From contig NZ_MJIE01000001.1 of NCBI RefSeq assembly GCF_001940235.1, positions 1,736,001-1,800,000 on the forward strand: a stretch of DNA of 64,000 bases. The letters run 5' to 3'. This document shows positions 17,508 through 25,936 of this stretch, piece after piece. Origin of the DNA: Hornefia porci (GTDB lineage Bacteria > Bacillota > Clostridia > Peptostreptococcales > Anaerovoracaceae). The position numbers were made by a program, and so were the translations under genes. The notes below the pieces were generated by a model, which had not been told where the DNA came from, did not search any database, and saw only the letters and a program-made list of their open reading frames with translations. Each line of letters begins with the position of its first letter. Position 1 is the stretch's first letter.

Positions 17508-17918
17508 TTATTTCGAGTACACCGCATCATTTTTAGAAAGAAGATATACGCAATACTGATTCATGCTGATTCCCTCTCTCTGTGAGTGCTCTGTCAGTGA
17601 TCTGTGCAAGCTTCGTGGAATTCTCAGTTTGAACTGCCCGGAATAATATTCCAGACTGTCTGGCTCATAAATCTCCGCTCCGGCTTCCAACGCTGCTTCA
17701 ATCCATGCTTTTTTCGCATCCAAGGCATTGGCTGCCGCGCTTTCCACAGTTTCTCCACAGGTAATACAGCCCTGCTTTCTGAACGTATAATGGCTGCTTC
17801 CACTTCTCGGAGCATTCATTTCATATCCGTAGCTTTCCAATACCTTCCGCAGTTCATTAAACCGGAGGTCTTTCGATAAACTGCATATACGTGCTATCAG
17901 TTTGTCTCATTTTGACAT
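17508..17918 (-). pseudogene. hicA::hicB fusion remnant of a type II toxin-antitoxin system
   Basis: Read from the ATG at 17916-17918 the frame gives MSK, a TGA stop, then DKLIARICSLSKDLRFNELRK and VLESYGYEMNAPRSGSSHYTFRKQG, which is the N-terminal part of a HicA mRNA interferase. Without a frame change it continues as GCITCGETVESAAANALDAKK and on to FKLRIPRSLHRSLTEHS and ISMNQYCVYLLSKNDA, the C-terminal part and ribbon-helix-helix-type domain of a HicB antitoxin. The end of hicA and the first part of hicB are thus deleted, and the reading frame also has a stop at codon 4. A 110-residue product could still be made from a TTG at 17838-17840. A toxic HicA is unlikely. The promoter is intact. 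Confidence 0.88.
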
Positions 17919-17938
17919 TTCTTATACCTCCTGTTTCT

Positions 17939-17967
17939 ATTATATGTGGTGTCGTATATGGTGTCAA
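17939..17967 (-). promoter_or_regulatory. Consensus promoter of the hicAB remnant
   Basis: On the minus strand TTGACA (complement of 17962-17967) and TATAAT (complement of 17939-17944) are exactly 17 bases apart, a perfect sigma-A promoter. A GACACCA-type direct repeat overlaps the -35 and spacer and may be the old HicB operator. AGGAGG follows before the ATG. Confidence 0.85.
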
Positions 17968-18106
17968 TTTCTTCTGATAATTGATAATCCATATATTCTT
18001 ATTCAACTTTGATCTTTTCATTTATGATCTGTATCCCTCCCGCTACCGGCGGATTCAAGGCTTTCATCCGTTAGAACATGTGCTCGCCGGGCGCACAAAT
18101 AAATAA

Positions 18107-18139
18107 CGGCACAGCCGGGTTTCACGCCCGACTATGCCG
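18107..18139 (-). terminator. Intrinsic terminator of the sanA-like gene
   Basis: On the minus strand a 13-bp hairpin with two mismatches (arms 18127-18139 and 18107-18119) is followed by TTATTTATTTG. It lies 70 bases past the stop codon of the DUF218 gene. Confidence 0.75.
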
Positions 18140-18209
18140 ATCATTCCAGGGATCAGGAATGCCTGAGAGAATTCTCCTTTGTGCAGCATTTTTTGTAAAA
18201 TCATCGCCG

Positions 18210-18938
18210 TCACTCTCCGTGGCTGGAGACGCCGCTTCCCGTAATCGGAATCGCTTCGCCGCCCAGCACGGAGGAGGGCTTTCTGATACATTTGAGAAAG
18301 TCTTTGTTCCTCGCCAGCACCTCGCGGATCTCCCGGGCGGACTGTCCGTGATAGGTCTTCTGATCCGCGGAAACGCCCAGCGCGCTGAGGCCCAGCTTCC
18401 GGGCAATATACAGCGACCGGTACATGTGATAGCTCTGGGTCACGACGACCATGTTCTTCACCTGGAAGATTGACCGGGCGCGGTACATGGAATCATAGGT
18501 AGAGAAACCCGCGTGGTCGCAGAAGATGTCTTCCTCCGGCACGCCGGCCTTCTTGGTGTAGGTCAGCATAACGTGAATCTCGTTGTGGGAAACGGTCCCG
18601 TTGTCACCGGTCAGAAGGATCTTGGGAGCGACGCCCTGCTGATAGAGGGCGATGGCCACGTCCAGACGGTCTTTCAGCATGCGGGTGGGAGTATTATAGT
18701 CCACAATTCCGCAGCCGAGCACCATGATACAATCCGGATCCAGCTCCTGCAGCCGCTTCTTCTGCGCGCTGCTGAGCTTCGCATCGTCTTCATCCGCACC
18801 CTTTACCGCCTTGACAATATACGATTTTTCTTTGTTCACAACATACGAATTGACCGTCACAACAGCCAGCCCGAGGACGACCGCGGCGACGATCAGAATG
18901 ATAAGCGCTATTCTGATGAATTTCCTGATTCTCTGCAA
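18210..18938 (-). CDS. SanA/YdcF-type DUF218 envelope protein
   Basis: A 242-residue membrane-anchored protein. One N-terminal transmembrane helix (about residues 7-30, RIALIILIVAAVVLGLAVV) precedes a DUF218 domain with CIMVLGCGIVDYN, RMLKDRLDVAIALYQ, LLTGDNG, FSTYDSMYRARSIF and VTQSYHMYRSLYIARKLGL. The family (SanA, YdcF, ElyC) affects envelope barrier function and vancomycin sensitivity; its enzymology is unclear. A longer frame with an upstream ATG exists, but AAAGGAG lies inside it, eight bases before a TTG at 18936-18938 that gives the basic start of the anchor; I choose this TTG. It is divergent from aroB, with about 100 bases for both promoters. Confidence 0.83.
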   Translation of the reverse strand: MQRIRKFIRIALIILIVAAVVLGLAVVTVNSYVVNKEKSYIVKAVKGADEDDAKLSSAQKKRLQELDPDCIMVLGCGIVDYNTPTRMLKDRLDVAIALYQQGVAPKILLTGDNGTVSHNEIHVMLTYTKKAGVPEEDIFCDHAGFSTYDSMYRARSIFQVKNMVVVTQSYHMYRSLYIARKLGLSALGVSADQKTYHGQSAREIREVLARNKDFLKCIRKPSSVLGGEAIPITGSGVSSHGE

Positions 18939-19039
18939 TACATACACTCCTTTTTTGCAAAACAGAATGGAATATGTTAAAATCAAATTGTCTATTATTA
19001 TAGCACAGATATGTGTGTTTAGGAAGGGTAGTGTAGAGA

Positions 19040-20095
19040 ATGAACCGATTTGCTGTAACAACCAGAAGACCTTACGATATCCTGATCGGGCAGGACATTC
19101 TGGCGGACACCGGATCCTATATCAGGGAATGTGTGGAGCCGTGTAAAGCGTGTTTAGTTACGGACAGCAAGGTGAATACAATCTATTCTCAGGTTGTAAT
19201 TTCCTCGCTGATCGAGGCAGGATACCAGACTTCTAAAATCGTCTTTCCGGAGGGCGAGCATTCAAAAAATATCACGACGTATACAAACATCCTGGAATCC
19301 CTGGCGGAGGAGGGGCTTTCCAGAAGCGACCTGATTATCGCTCTGGGAGGCGGCGTGGTCGGCGATCTTTCCGGCTTCGCCGCGGCTACCTATCTGCGGG
19401 GAATCAAATACATCCAGGTGCCGACCACCTATCTGGCGGCGGTGGATTCCTCCGTGGGCGGCAAAACCGGACTGAACCTCCTTTACGGAAAAAATCTGGC
19501 GGGAGCATTCTGGCAGCCCTCTATGGTAATCTGCGATTACGACACGTTCAGGACCCTGCCGGAGCAGGAGATGCTTGACGGCGTCGCGGAAGCGGTGAAG
19601 AGCGGCATGATAATGGAGGCGAACCTTATCGACAAAGTTCTGAAAAAGGATTACGGCAGTGTCATCGAGCGCTGCGTGTCTATAAAAAAATCCATCGTGG
19701 AGGCGGACGAGCGCGACACCGGAATCCGCCAGCTGCTGAACTTCGGTCATACCGTCGGACACAGCATCGAGCGCCTCAGCTCCTATAAAACCTCTCACGG
19801 CCTGGCCGTCGCGAAGGGCATGGTCATGGAGTCATACGCCGCTTACAAAATGGGACTGACCGATTTCGACGCCAGCGGTTTCCTGCGGGAAACCCTGAGC
19901 CGCTTCGGCTTCGACCTTTCGATTCCGTACACCGCCGAAGAGCTCTATAAATACGCGCTGAACGATAAAAAAATCCACGGCGACTGTATCGCCATGGTCA
20001 TTCCGGAATCCATCGGCAAATGCCGTCTGCAGAAAATTTCCCTGTCTGACCTGGGCAAATTCCTGCGTCTGGGGATGGAGGATTACCCGGGATGA
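19040..20095 (+). CDS. aroB: 3-dehydroquinate synthase
   Basis: A 351-residue enzyme of the shikimate pathway that cyclises 3-deoxy-D-arabino-heptulosonate 7-phosphate to 3-dehydroquinate using NAD and a divalent metal. The NAD-binding block GGGVVGDLSGFAAATYLRG, VDSSVGGKTGLNL, and the metal-ligand regions EAVKSGMI and LLNFGHTVGHSIE are all present. The start has GGAAGGG upstream. It is followed by ridA after about 60 bases. The other aro genes are not in this window. Confidence 0.97.
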   Translation: MNRFAVTTRRPYDILIGQDILADTGSYIRECVEPCKACLVTDSKVNTIYSQVVISSLIEAGYQTSKIVFPEGEHSKNITTYTNILESLAEEGLSRSDLIIALGGGVVGDLSGFAAATYLRGIKYIQVPTTYLAAVDSSVGGKTGLNLLYGKNLAGAFWQPSMVICDYDTFRTLPEQEMLDGVAEAVKSGMIMEANLIDKVLKKDYGSVIERCVSIKKSIVEADERDTGIRQLLNFGHTVGHSIERLSSYKTSHGLAVAKGMVMESYAAYKMGLTDFDASGFLRETLSRFGFDLSIPYTAEELYKYALNDKKIHGDCIAMVIPESIGKCRLQKISLSDLGKFLRLGMEDYPG

Positions 20096-20153
20096 CGCCA
20101 TATATCCTTAATATGCATTCCGTATGTCATTGAAGAACCGCGAGGAGGTAAAA

Positions 20154-20537
20154 ATGCGCACAGTAGTAGCAACAAAGAAAGCGCCTGCGGCCATCGGCCC
20201 TTACGCGCAGGCAAACATCATTGATAATTTTGTTTTCACATCCGGTCAGATCCCGCTGGATCCCGACAGCGGCCAGATTGTGGAGGGCGGCATTGAAGCG
20301 CAGACCCGGCAGGTCTTCGCCAATCTGAAGGCTGTACTGGAGGAAGCCGGAAGCAGCCTGGAAAACATGGTGAAAACCACCTGCTTCCTTGCGGATATGA
20401 ACGATTTCGCAACGGTCAACGAGATCTACGCCACCTATTTCCCGGGCGGCGTGTTCCCTTCCCGCTCCGCGGTTCAGGTCGCCAGACTGCCGAAGGACGC
20501 ACTGATCGAGATCGAAGCAATTGCTGTCATCAAATAG
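20154..20537 (+). CDS. ridA: RidA family reactive-intermediate deaminase
   Basis: A 127-residue protein that hydrolyses enamine/imine intermediates released by PLP enzymes such as threonine dehydratase. The pattern [32 protein letters not shown] and the C-terminal [23 protein letters not shown], including the substrate-binding Arg, is diagnostic. A start 30 bases upstream would add residues absent from the family; the ATG at 20154 sits after GAGGAGG and gives the normal length. It probably shares a transcript with aroB. Confidence 0.96.
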   Translation: MRTVVATKKAPAAIGPYAQANIIDNFVFTSGQIPLDPDSGQIVEGGIEAQTRQVFANLKAVLEEAGSSLENMVKTTCFLADMNDFATVNEIYATYFPGGVFPSRSAVQVARLPKDALIEIEAIAVIK

Positions 20538-20546
20538 CAGCAGGCA

Positions 20547-21089
20547 TCATTTCACAATTCCCAGTTCCTCGGCTTCTTCCCGCAGCATGGAATAGCATCG
20601 GGAATCCCGGCAGACGCCGGTCCATGTCTCGTAAGAGTGGCGTATCGTCCCTTCGTATACAAAACCGCATTTTCGGATTACGCCCTGGGATCTTTCATTG
20701 TCCGGCGCGGTGCAGATTCCCACCAGCGCAAGACCCAGCTCCTCAAATGCGAAACGCAGCACTTCACGGCATGCCTCCGTCATGAGACCTCTGCCCCACA
20801 TATCCTTCGCCAGAGAATAACCGATTTCCCTGGAATTCTCATCTCTGTGCCGGTCATTCTCCAGTCCGATGGTTCCGATCAGTCTGCCGTCCTCCTTCAG
20901 AAAAATGGCCCAGGCCTCCACAGGCATAAACATTGTACGTATGATTTCCCGGGATTCCTCTGCACTTTCATGAGGTTTCCAGCCAGCGCGCGGCCCCACA
21001 TCAGGATCCTTCGCATATTCGTAAAGCCCCTGCGCGTCCTCCTCAGTATAGGCTCTCAGTATAAGTCTCTCTGTTTCCAGTGTTTTCAT
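20547..21089 (-). CDS. GNAT acetyltransferase, RimJ/RimL type
   Basis: A 180-residue acetyl-CoA-dependent N-acetyltransferase. The family start LETERLILRAYTEEDAQGLYEY, the acetyl-CoA-binding stretch REIGYSLAKDMWGRGLMTEA and the C-terminal NERSQGVIRKCGFVYEG are typical of the RimJ/RimL group, which modifies protein N-termini or small amines; the substrate is unknown. The frame is open further upstream, but the ATG at 21087-21089 follows AAGGAG and matches the family start. It is convergent with ridA. Confidence 0.9.
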   Translation of the reverse strand: MKTLETERLILRAYTEEDAQGLYEYAKDPDVGPRAGWKPHESAEESREIIRTMFMPVEAWAIFLKEDGRLIGTIGLENDRHRDENSREIGYSLAKDMWGRGLMTEACREVLRFAFEELGLALVGICTAPDNERSQGVIRKCGFVYEGTIRHSYETWTGVCRDSRCYSMLREEAEELGIVK

Positions 21090-21127
21090 TTTCTTTCTCT
21101 CCTTGCTGTTACAGTGATTTCCGGATT

Positions 21128-22033
21128 CTACAGGAAAAATTCCGGCTCCGCCCGTCTCTGACAATGCTCCTCCAGATACGCCACATGGGACAGGAAGGCG
21201 GTATCGCCAAAATACTTTGCACCCTGAGGACAGTTCACCACACAGGCGTGGCATTTGATGCAGATTCCCGGCACCCGGGACGTCTCCATGACGTCTATGG
21301 ATCCCAGAGGACAGACGCGGGCGCAGATTCCACAGTCATCGCATTTAATCAGATTCGTCTGAACTTTAGCCTTCAGGAACTTCGCGGGCAGGCCGTCTCT
21401 CCCCAGAGGCGTATAATACGGACCCACCTCTTCACGCCCCGCAATCAATGCGATTTCCGCTGTACCCATTCCGGCTGCTGATGCATCGTCTAATTTAGTT
21501 TTCACCTGTTCCGCAAACCTGTCCACCTTCGCCAGGTCCTCTGCATCCGGCCGTCCCGGAGCGATTTTTTTCGAGAAGACATGGCGACACGCCACGGCGG
21601 CTCCCGCGACAGGAACAAAACCCAGTCCGCTGAGCTCCTGCGTCAGCTCTGTAAGCGAACTGTCGAAATTTCTGTTTCCGAAGGTGACCACCGCAACCGC
21701 CTGTGCCCCGTTACCTCTGAACAGCTCACGAATCATGGGCAGGACCTTGTTGGGAACGCGGCCCGCATAAGTGGGCGTCCCGAATACCACCAGCGTCTCC
21801 CTGTCGAATACAAAGGTTTCTGTGCGAGCGCAGGGAAGCGTAAAATCAACGGTTCGCACCTCCGGAGCGCCGGTCTCTCCGGTCTCCGCGGCGTCTCTTC
21901 CGGCGTTCTCATTTCCGATCTCGCCGGTCTCCGCGGCGTACTGCTCTGCAAGCTTCGCCGCGATGCGCTCTGTCACTTCCTTTGTTCCTCCCGCTGCGCT
22001 GAAATACGCCGCCGCAATTTTTCTGATCACCAT
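21128..22033 (-). CDS. EFR1-type flavodoxin/ferredoxin fusion
   Basis: A 301-residue electron-transfer protein. Residues 1-200 form a flavodoxin-like domain (AAAYFSAAGGTKEVTERIA, GTPTYAGRVP, VAVVTFGNRNFD). Residues 225-290 hold two [4Fe-4S] clusters: CDDCGICARVCP and CIKCHACVVNCP. This EFR1 architecture is common in anaerobic Firmicutes and archaea and probably mediates low-potential electron transfer; the partners are unknown. An insert at about residues 33-60 is rich in Ala-Glu-Thr-Gly and contains an approximate repeat (AAETGE twice), likely a surface loop. Confidence 0.88.
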   Translation of the reverse strand: MVIRKIAAAYFSAAGGTKEVTERIAAKLAEQYAAETGEIGNENAGRDAAETGETGAPEVRTVDFTLPCARTETFVFDRETLVVFGTPTYAGRVPNKVLPMIRELFRGNGAQAVAVVTFGNRNFDSSLTELTQELSGLGFVPVAGAAVACRHVFSKKIAPGRPDAEDLAKVDRFAEQVKTKLDDASAAGMGTAEIALIAGREEVGPYYTPLGRDGLPAKFLKAKVQTNLIKCDDCGICARVCPLGSIDVMETSRVPGICIKCHACVVNCPQGAKYFGDTAFLSHVAYLEEHCQRRAEPEFFL

Positions 22034-22053
22034 TCCTTCTCCTCTCTCGCTCT

Positions 22054-22160
22054 CCGCACGGATGAAAACGACCGTCTCATCGCGGAGGATGCTCCGCAGC
22101 GCTCTCAGGCGCTCTTCAGCGCCCTCCGGCGCCCGCCTGGCCGCCGCGCGGATGAAAACG
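22054..22160. repeat. Imperfect 17-bp direct repeat in the gap before the LTA-type gene
   Basis: CCGCACGGATGAAAACG at 22054-22070 and CCGCGCGGATGAAAACG at 22144-22160 differ at one position and are 90 bp apart, both in the same orientation. Between them lies a stretch dense in GGCGC and AGCGC motifs. The second copy is the tail of the terminator at 22156-22179. The rest is unexplained and may reflect a duplicated terminator tail. Confidence 0.5.
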
Positions 22161-22179
22161 CCCCGACCTTCGCCGGGGC
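22156..22179 (-). terminator. Terminator after the LTA-synthase-type gene
   Basis: On the minus strand GCCCCG (complement of 22174-22179) pairs with CGGGGC (complement of 22160-22165) around an 8-base loop, followed by GTTTTC. It lies ten bases past the stop codon. Confidence 0.7.
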
Positions 22180-22188
22180 AATATTATC

Positions 22189-24198
22189 CTATTCTGTAGT
22201 GCTGATAATCGAATTGTTGCTCTTATCAATCTGGCTGACCTTCATCTTGGAAGCGTCGTTGGGATCGACCTCCTCCAGCAGACCCAGCAGGCTCGGACCC
22301 AGATAGACAGTCTTCAGCTGCTTTCCGTCCAGCGTAATCTTGCTCTGCTCCGTGAAGTTCTGACCCTTGATATAATATTTTCCGCCGACGTTGACCACCT
22401 TGGTGATCTTGATCTTTTTGACGCCCATCTTCATGCCGGCCTTTCTGAACGGATTCTTTCCGCCGTAGGCGTACTCCTGTCCATAGAGCATATCATATCC
22501 CAGAAGCTTCAGGTTCGGCAGGTAGGATGCAGACTTGTGGCTGACGTTCTGATGGTATCTGAAAATCGTGCCGGTATGGATTCCCACACGGTTCAGCACA
22601 TCGGCCGCCAGCTGATAGGCCGCCTGATCCTTGTCCTGCTTTTTCATCTTATAATTGCTCCAGATTACATACTGAGTCTGGTAGAGATCCTTCGCCTTGT
22701 AGGTGTCCTCTGTGATGTCCAGAGCCGGAATGTGGTCGCCGTACATGACCAGAACCACCTTCTCATCGTATTTAGAAAGAGTCTCCGTCAGTTTCCTGAC
22801 AAACTGATCCATCTCATAGATCTGGTTGACGTAGTATTCATACTCGTTCTTCGCCGCCTCGCTGGGCGCCTTTGTCACCTTGATCCTGGGATCGGCGATC
22901 ATCTTCTCGCTGGGGTACTTTCCGTGCCCCTGCACTGAAATCGTATAGATGTAGTCTCGGCTCTTTGTGGATTTCATCGCATCCATAATCTGTGAGGTCA
23001 GGATTTTGTCCTTGGCCCAGTTCTTCGGCGTCTTCTCCGCGCCGCTCATGTATTCCAGCGAGGTGAAGGTGTCGTAGCCGATATTGTTGAACACGTCGTT
23101 GCGGTTATAGAACATGGCCCTGTGATTATGTATCGCGTGGGTTCCGTAGCCGATATCTTTCAGATCCCAGGCGAGACTCTCCGCGGTCTTGTCCTTCAGG
23201 ACAGATTTGAACGGATATTCGCCCGGTCCGAAGAATTTGACCGAGATTCCGGTCATCACCTCGAACTCCGTATTCGCAGTACCGGCGCCGCAGGCCGGAA
23301 CCGTCAGAGACCCGGAGGAATACTTCTTCATCAGCGAACGATAGTACGGAATGGGATCCTGCGAGTACTCCACATTAGTGAACAAAGTAGGGTCCACGAA
23401 GGATTCCAGCTGCAGGAAGAGGATGTTCGGCCCGTCCTCGCTGTCCCTGCTCTTTGTCTTCGTGATTTTCACCGTCCCGCTCTTGCTGATGCCGCTATCC
23501 TTAATCACCTTCCTCACACTCTCCTCAGAATAGTCGGAAGGCTTGTGAATCCCCTGATTCAGCCATGTGTTGACAAAGCAGTACGCGACGCCGTAATCCT
23601 GATAGGCATAGGCAAGATTTCCGAAGAACGTGCTGAGCACGTTGATTTTCAAAAGCCCGACGGTGCTGCCGAAGGCCGTGAGGATAATCAGAATCACCAC
23701 GAGGAGGTTCCTCTTCAGCTTAAGCTTTCCCTTCTCTACTCTGGGCCCCTTGACAAACAGCCATACGAGCACGACGGCCATGATCACCAGGGAGACGACC
23801 ATCACAATCAGCTTTGTACGGGAAATATAATTGGTCATGATCGTGGCGCCGTCCGTCATGGCACTGAGATCCTTCATCGTGAAGGGGGTCATTCTCTGCG
23901 TCAGAATCACGCCGTTCGCGATTCCGATGGCGATCCAGAGTCCGGATATGATCGTCGCGAAAAATATCCGCCGCCGGAACAGGAAGCAGACCGACAGCGT
24001 CGCGAAAATCAGCAGCGCGTTATAAAAAAAGATCAGCGGATGTGTAAATACGAAAATAATTCCGCCCAGTACCGGGATGCTCTGGCGTTCCAGTGTCTCC
24101 AGAATAAGATTGACGATGCAGGCCCATATCGCGTACCGCGCCATCCCATAGCGGACGCCTTTGTCTGAAACGATTTTCAAGTCCTTTATTTTTTTCAT
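22189..24198 (-). CDS. LTA synthase-type phosphoglycerol transferase (sulfatase fold) with C-terminal beta domain
   Basis: A 669-residue polytopic membrane enzyme. Five or so transmembrane helices occupy residues 20-165, then an extracellular sulfatase-fold domain (about 235-555). The nucleophile region reads PACGAGTANTEFEVM, where the Thr corresponds to the catalytic Thr of LtaS; ILFLQLES and MYGDHIPALD supply metal ligands. Such enzymes transfer phosphoglycerol from phosphatidylglycerol to glycolipid-anchored polymers. Beyond the usual end, residues about 590-669 form an extra domain with VNVGGKYYIKGQNFTEQSKI, resembling an IPT/TIG-like beta fold, which is unusual for LtaS. The ATG at 24196-24198 is used; a TTG six bases upstream sits too close to the ribosome site. 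Confidence 0.85.
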   Translation of the reverse strand: MKKIKDLKIVSDKGVRYGMARYAIWACIVNLILETLERQSIPVLGGIIFVFTHPLIFFYNALLIFATLSVCFLFRRRIFFATIISGLWIAIGIANGVILTQRMTPFTMKDLSAMTDGATIMTNYISRTKLIVMVVSLVIMAVVLVWLFVKGPRVEKGKLKLKRNLLVVILIILTAFGSTVGLLKINVLSTFFGNLAYAYQDYGVAYCFVNTWLNQGIHKPSDYSEESVRKVIKDSGISKSGTVKITKTKSRDSEDGPNILFLQLESFVDPTLFTNVEYSQDPIPYYRSLMKKYSSGSLTVPACGAGTANTEFEVMTGISVKFFGPGEYPFKSVLKDKTAESLAWDLKDIGYGTHAIHNHRAMFYNRNDVFNNIGYDTFTSLEYMSGAEKTPKNWAKDKILTSQIMDAMKSTKSRDYIYTISVQGHGKYPSEKMIADPRIKVTKAPSEAAKNEYEYYVNQIYEMDQFVRKLTETLSKYDEKVVLVMYGDHIPALDITEDTYKAKDLYQTQYVIWSNYKMKKQDKDQAAYQLAADVLNRVGIHTGTIFRYHQNVSHKSASYLPNLKLLGYDMLYGQEYAYGGKNPFRKAGMKMGVKKIKITKVVNVGGKYYIKGQNFTEQSKITLDGKQLKTVYLGPSLLGLLEEVDPNDASKMKVSQIDKSNNSIISTTE

Positions 24199-24224
24199 AA
24201 ACAAGTTTCCTCTTTTGTATCTCC

Positions 24225-25091
24225 TTATCCGTTTTCCCCTGTCACAAAGCCATTGGCGATGGCCGCGAAATTCTGCAGCGACAGGGTTTCAGCCCTCTGT
24301 CGGGGATCGATGCCGGCCTTCTCCAGGCACGCTCTTATGGCGTCCTTGCTGAAGCCGGCCCCGGTCAGGGAATTAAGCAGAGTCTTTCGCCTCTGCCCGA
24401 ATCCCGCCCGGACGCAGCGGAAAAACATCGCCTCATCCAGCAGGCTCACCGGAGGCTCCGGGCGCATATCAAGACGCAGCACCGTAGAATCCACCTTCGG
24501 CGCCGGAAGAAATACCTCTCTCGGAACTTCCTCAACCACGCTCACCTCACAGTAATACTGCACCGCGACAGACAGCGCGCCGTAAACGCGGGAGCCCGGC
24601 GGTTCTTTAATCCGCTCCGCCACCTCCTTCTGCATCATGACGGTGATGCTCTCCACAGGAAGATGACTCTCCAGAAGCTTCATCAGAATCGTCGTCGTTA
24701 TATAGTAAGGAAGATTTCCGATAATCTTCACATGTTTGTATTTTACACCTGCTTCCTCAGAAATCAAGGACGCAAGGTCCATCTTCACAACATTTTCATT
24801 TATGACGCGGATATTGTCGTATCCGGCCAGCGTGTCCGCCAGAATCCGGATCAGTCTCTCGTCGATCTCGATAGCGACCACGCGGCCCGCTTTTTCCGCG
24901 GCGGCGCAGGTAAGCACGCCGATTCCCGGTCCGATTTCAATGACCAGGTCCTCCGGTCCGATCTCCGCGCCGTCGACGATGCCGTCGATGACGCCTTTGT
25001 CTGTCAGGAAATTCTGCCCCAGACTTCTGGAGAACTGAAAACCGTATTTATTCCGGATCGCCCGGATTACAGATGGATCGTACAGCTCCAT
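24225..25091 (-). CDS. rsmA: 16S rRNA dimethyladenosine transferase
   Basis: A 288-residue SAM-dependent methyltransferase (KsgA) that dimethylates two adjacent adenosines near the 3' end of 16S rRNA. FSRSLGQNFLTDKGVIDGIV, VIEIGPGIGVLT, AIEIDERLI and the catalytic KIIGNLPYYITTTIL are all present, plus FLPAPKVDSTVLRL. Its start codon lies 44 bases inside the preceding rnmV gene, so translational coupling is likely. The rnmV-rsmA pair is typical of Firmicutes. Confidence 0.97.
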   Translation of the reverse strand: MELYDPSVIRAIRNKYGFQFSRSLGQNFLTDKGVIDGIVDGAEIGPEDLVIEIGPGIGVLTCAAAEKAGRVVAIEIDERLIRILADTLAGYDNIRVINENVVKMDLASLISEEAGVKYKHVKIIGNLPYYITTTILMKLLESHLPVESITVMMQKEVAERIKEPPGSRVYGALSVAVQYYCEVSVVEEVPREVFLPAPKVDSTVLRLDMRPEPPVSLLDEAMFFRCVRAGFGQRRKTLLNSLTGAGFSKDAIRACLEKAGIDPRQRAETLSLQNFAAIANGFVTGENG

Positions 25092-25608
25092 AAAATTCCT
25101 CTCTCGTTATGCCGAATCCGTTCAGTCTCGCAAGCATCCGCCTGCTGTTCCCGTAGCCGATTCCCAAAGCAGCCGCGACCTTCTCCCGGCGAAGGCGGCT
25201 TCCTTCTGCGCCGCACAGACCCGCAGCCTCCAGGTCTTCCATGGTGAAGACCTCACTTCCATCCTGTTTTGTGCAGTGAGCACGGGCGAGAGCCTCGCGG
25301 ATCGCCTCCGGAGAAGCGTTCTCCACGCCGATATTCTGTCCCCGCAGCGCCTTGTCTCTGGGCACAAAGGCCTCCCCGGCTTCCGGAAAACGTTCCTTCA
25401 CCTTGCGGCGGATGTTTTCGCCGGCCGGGTCCGGATCAGTGAAAATGATGATTCCCCGCGTCCGCGCAGCAGTCTCAATCTGCTCCCACATCCGATCGCT
25501 CATTCCGAAGCCGTGGGTCTCTATCGTCTGGGCGTCCACCGCACGGCGAACCGCCGCAGTATCGTCCCGTCCCTCTACGATAATCACCTCTCGTATTTTA
25601 CTTTTCAT
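25048..25608 (-). CDS. rnmV: Ribonuclease M5 (Toprim)
   Basis: A 186-residue endonuclease that matures the 5S rRNA precursor. The Toprim core shows IREVIIVEGRDDTAAV (catalytic Glu) and IIFTDPDPAGENIRR (the DxD pair), followed by the C-terminal DUF4093-type region AALGIGYGNSRRMLARLNGFGIT. A start 27 bases upstream is possible, but the ATG at 25606-25608 has the better ribosome site and matches the family N-terminus. It overlaps the DivIC-like gene by 11 bases at its start and rsmA by 44 bases at its end. Confidence 0.95.
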   Translation of the reverse strand: MKSKIREVIIVEGRDDTAAVRRAVDAQTIETHGFGMSDRMWEQIETAARTRGIIIFTDPDPAGENIRRKVKERFPEAGEAFVPRDKALRGQNIGVENASPEAIREALARAHCTKQDGSEVFTMEDLEAAGLCGAEGSRLRREKVAAALGIGYGNSRRMLARLNGFGITREEFYGAVRSICNPGDPE

Positions 25609-25936
25609 TGGATTTTCCTTTGTTGTCATCGTCACCGGTGATGTACAGGATCTCCCCCGGCTTGATCATATTCAGCTGGGTGCGCGCCTGCTCCTCGATG
25701 TAGTTCTTGTCGTTGACGTTCTTCAGCTCCGCCTCCAGCTTCTTCTTCTCCGCCTTCAGCTCCACGTTCTCCTTTTTCAGGTTCTTCTGCTCGATGCGGA
25801 GCTCCACGATGTTTTTAACCGAAAGCGCGAAAATAATCCCGACGATTAAAATCACCACGGTCAGCGCCATGCGGGTCTTGTTGATCCGCACTCTCTTTTT
25901 TCTTCTCCCGGTATTTCTCCTAGTTTTCCTTTCCAT
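25598..25936 (-). CDS. FtsB/DivIC-type septum formation protein
   Basis: A 112-residue bitopic membrane protein: basic cytoplasmic N-terminus (MERKTRRNTGRRKKRVRINK), one transmembrane helix (about 23-42, MALTVVILIVGIIFALSV), then a long coiled coil rich in Lys/Glu and a short end LNMIKPGEILYI. This is the layout of DivIC/FtsB, which with FtsL and FtsQ/DivIB helps activate septal peptidoglycan synthesis. The motif MIKPGEILYI is typical of DivIC in Firmicutes. It overlaps dnaD by 17 bases and rnmV by 11 bases, so these genes form a tightly packed operon. Confidence 0.88.
   Translation of the reverse strand: MERKTRRNTGRRKKRVRINKTRMALTVVILIVGIIFALSVKNIVELRIEQKNLKKENVELKAEKKKLEAELKNVNDKNYIEEQARTQLNMIKPGEILYITGDDDNKGKSNEK

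Noticed and set aside
18078..18473. 131-residue frame antisense to the sanA-like gene
   Set aside because: Antisense shadow of a clearly coding DUF218 gene and its terminator.
23122..24168. 348-residue frame antisense to the LTA-synthase-type gene
   Set aside because: Long only because the opposite strand is a GC-biased real gene; sequence is Arg/His-rich without domains.
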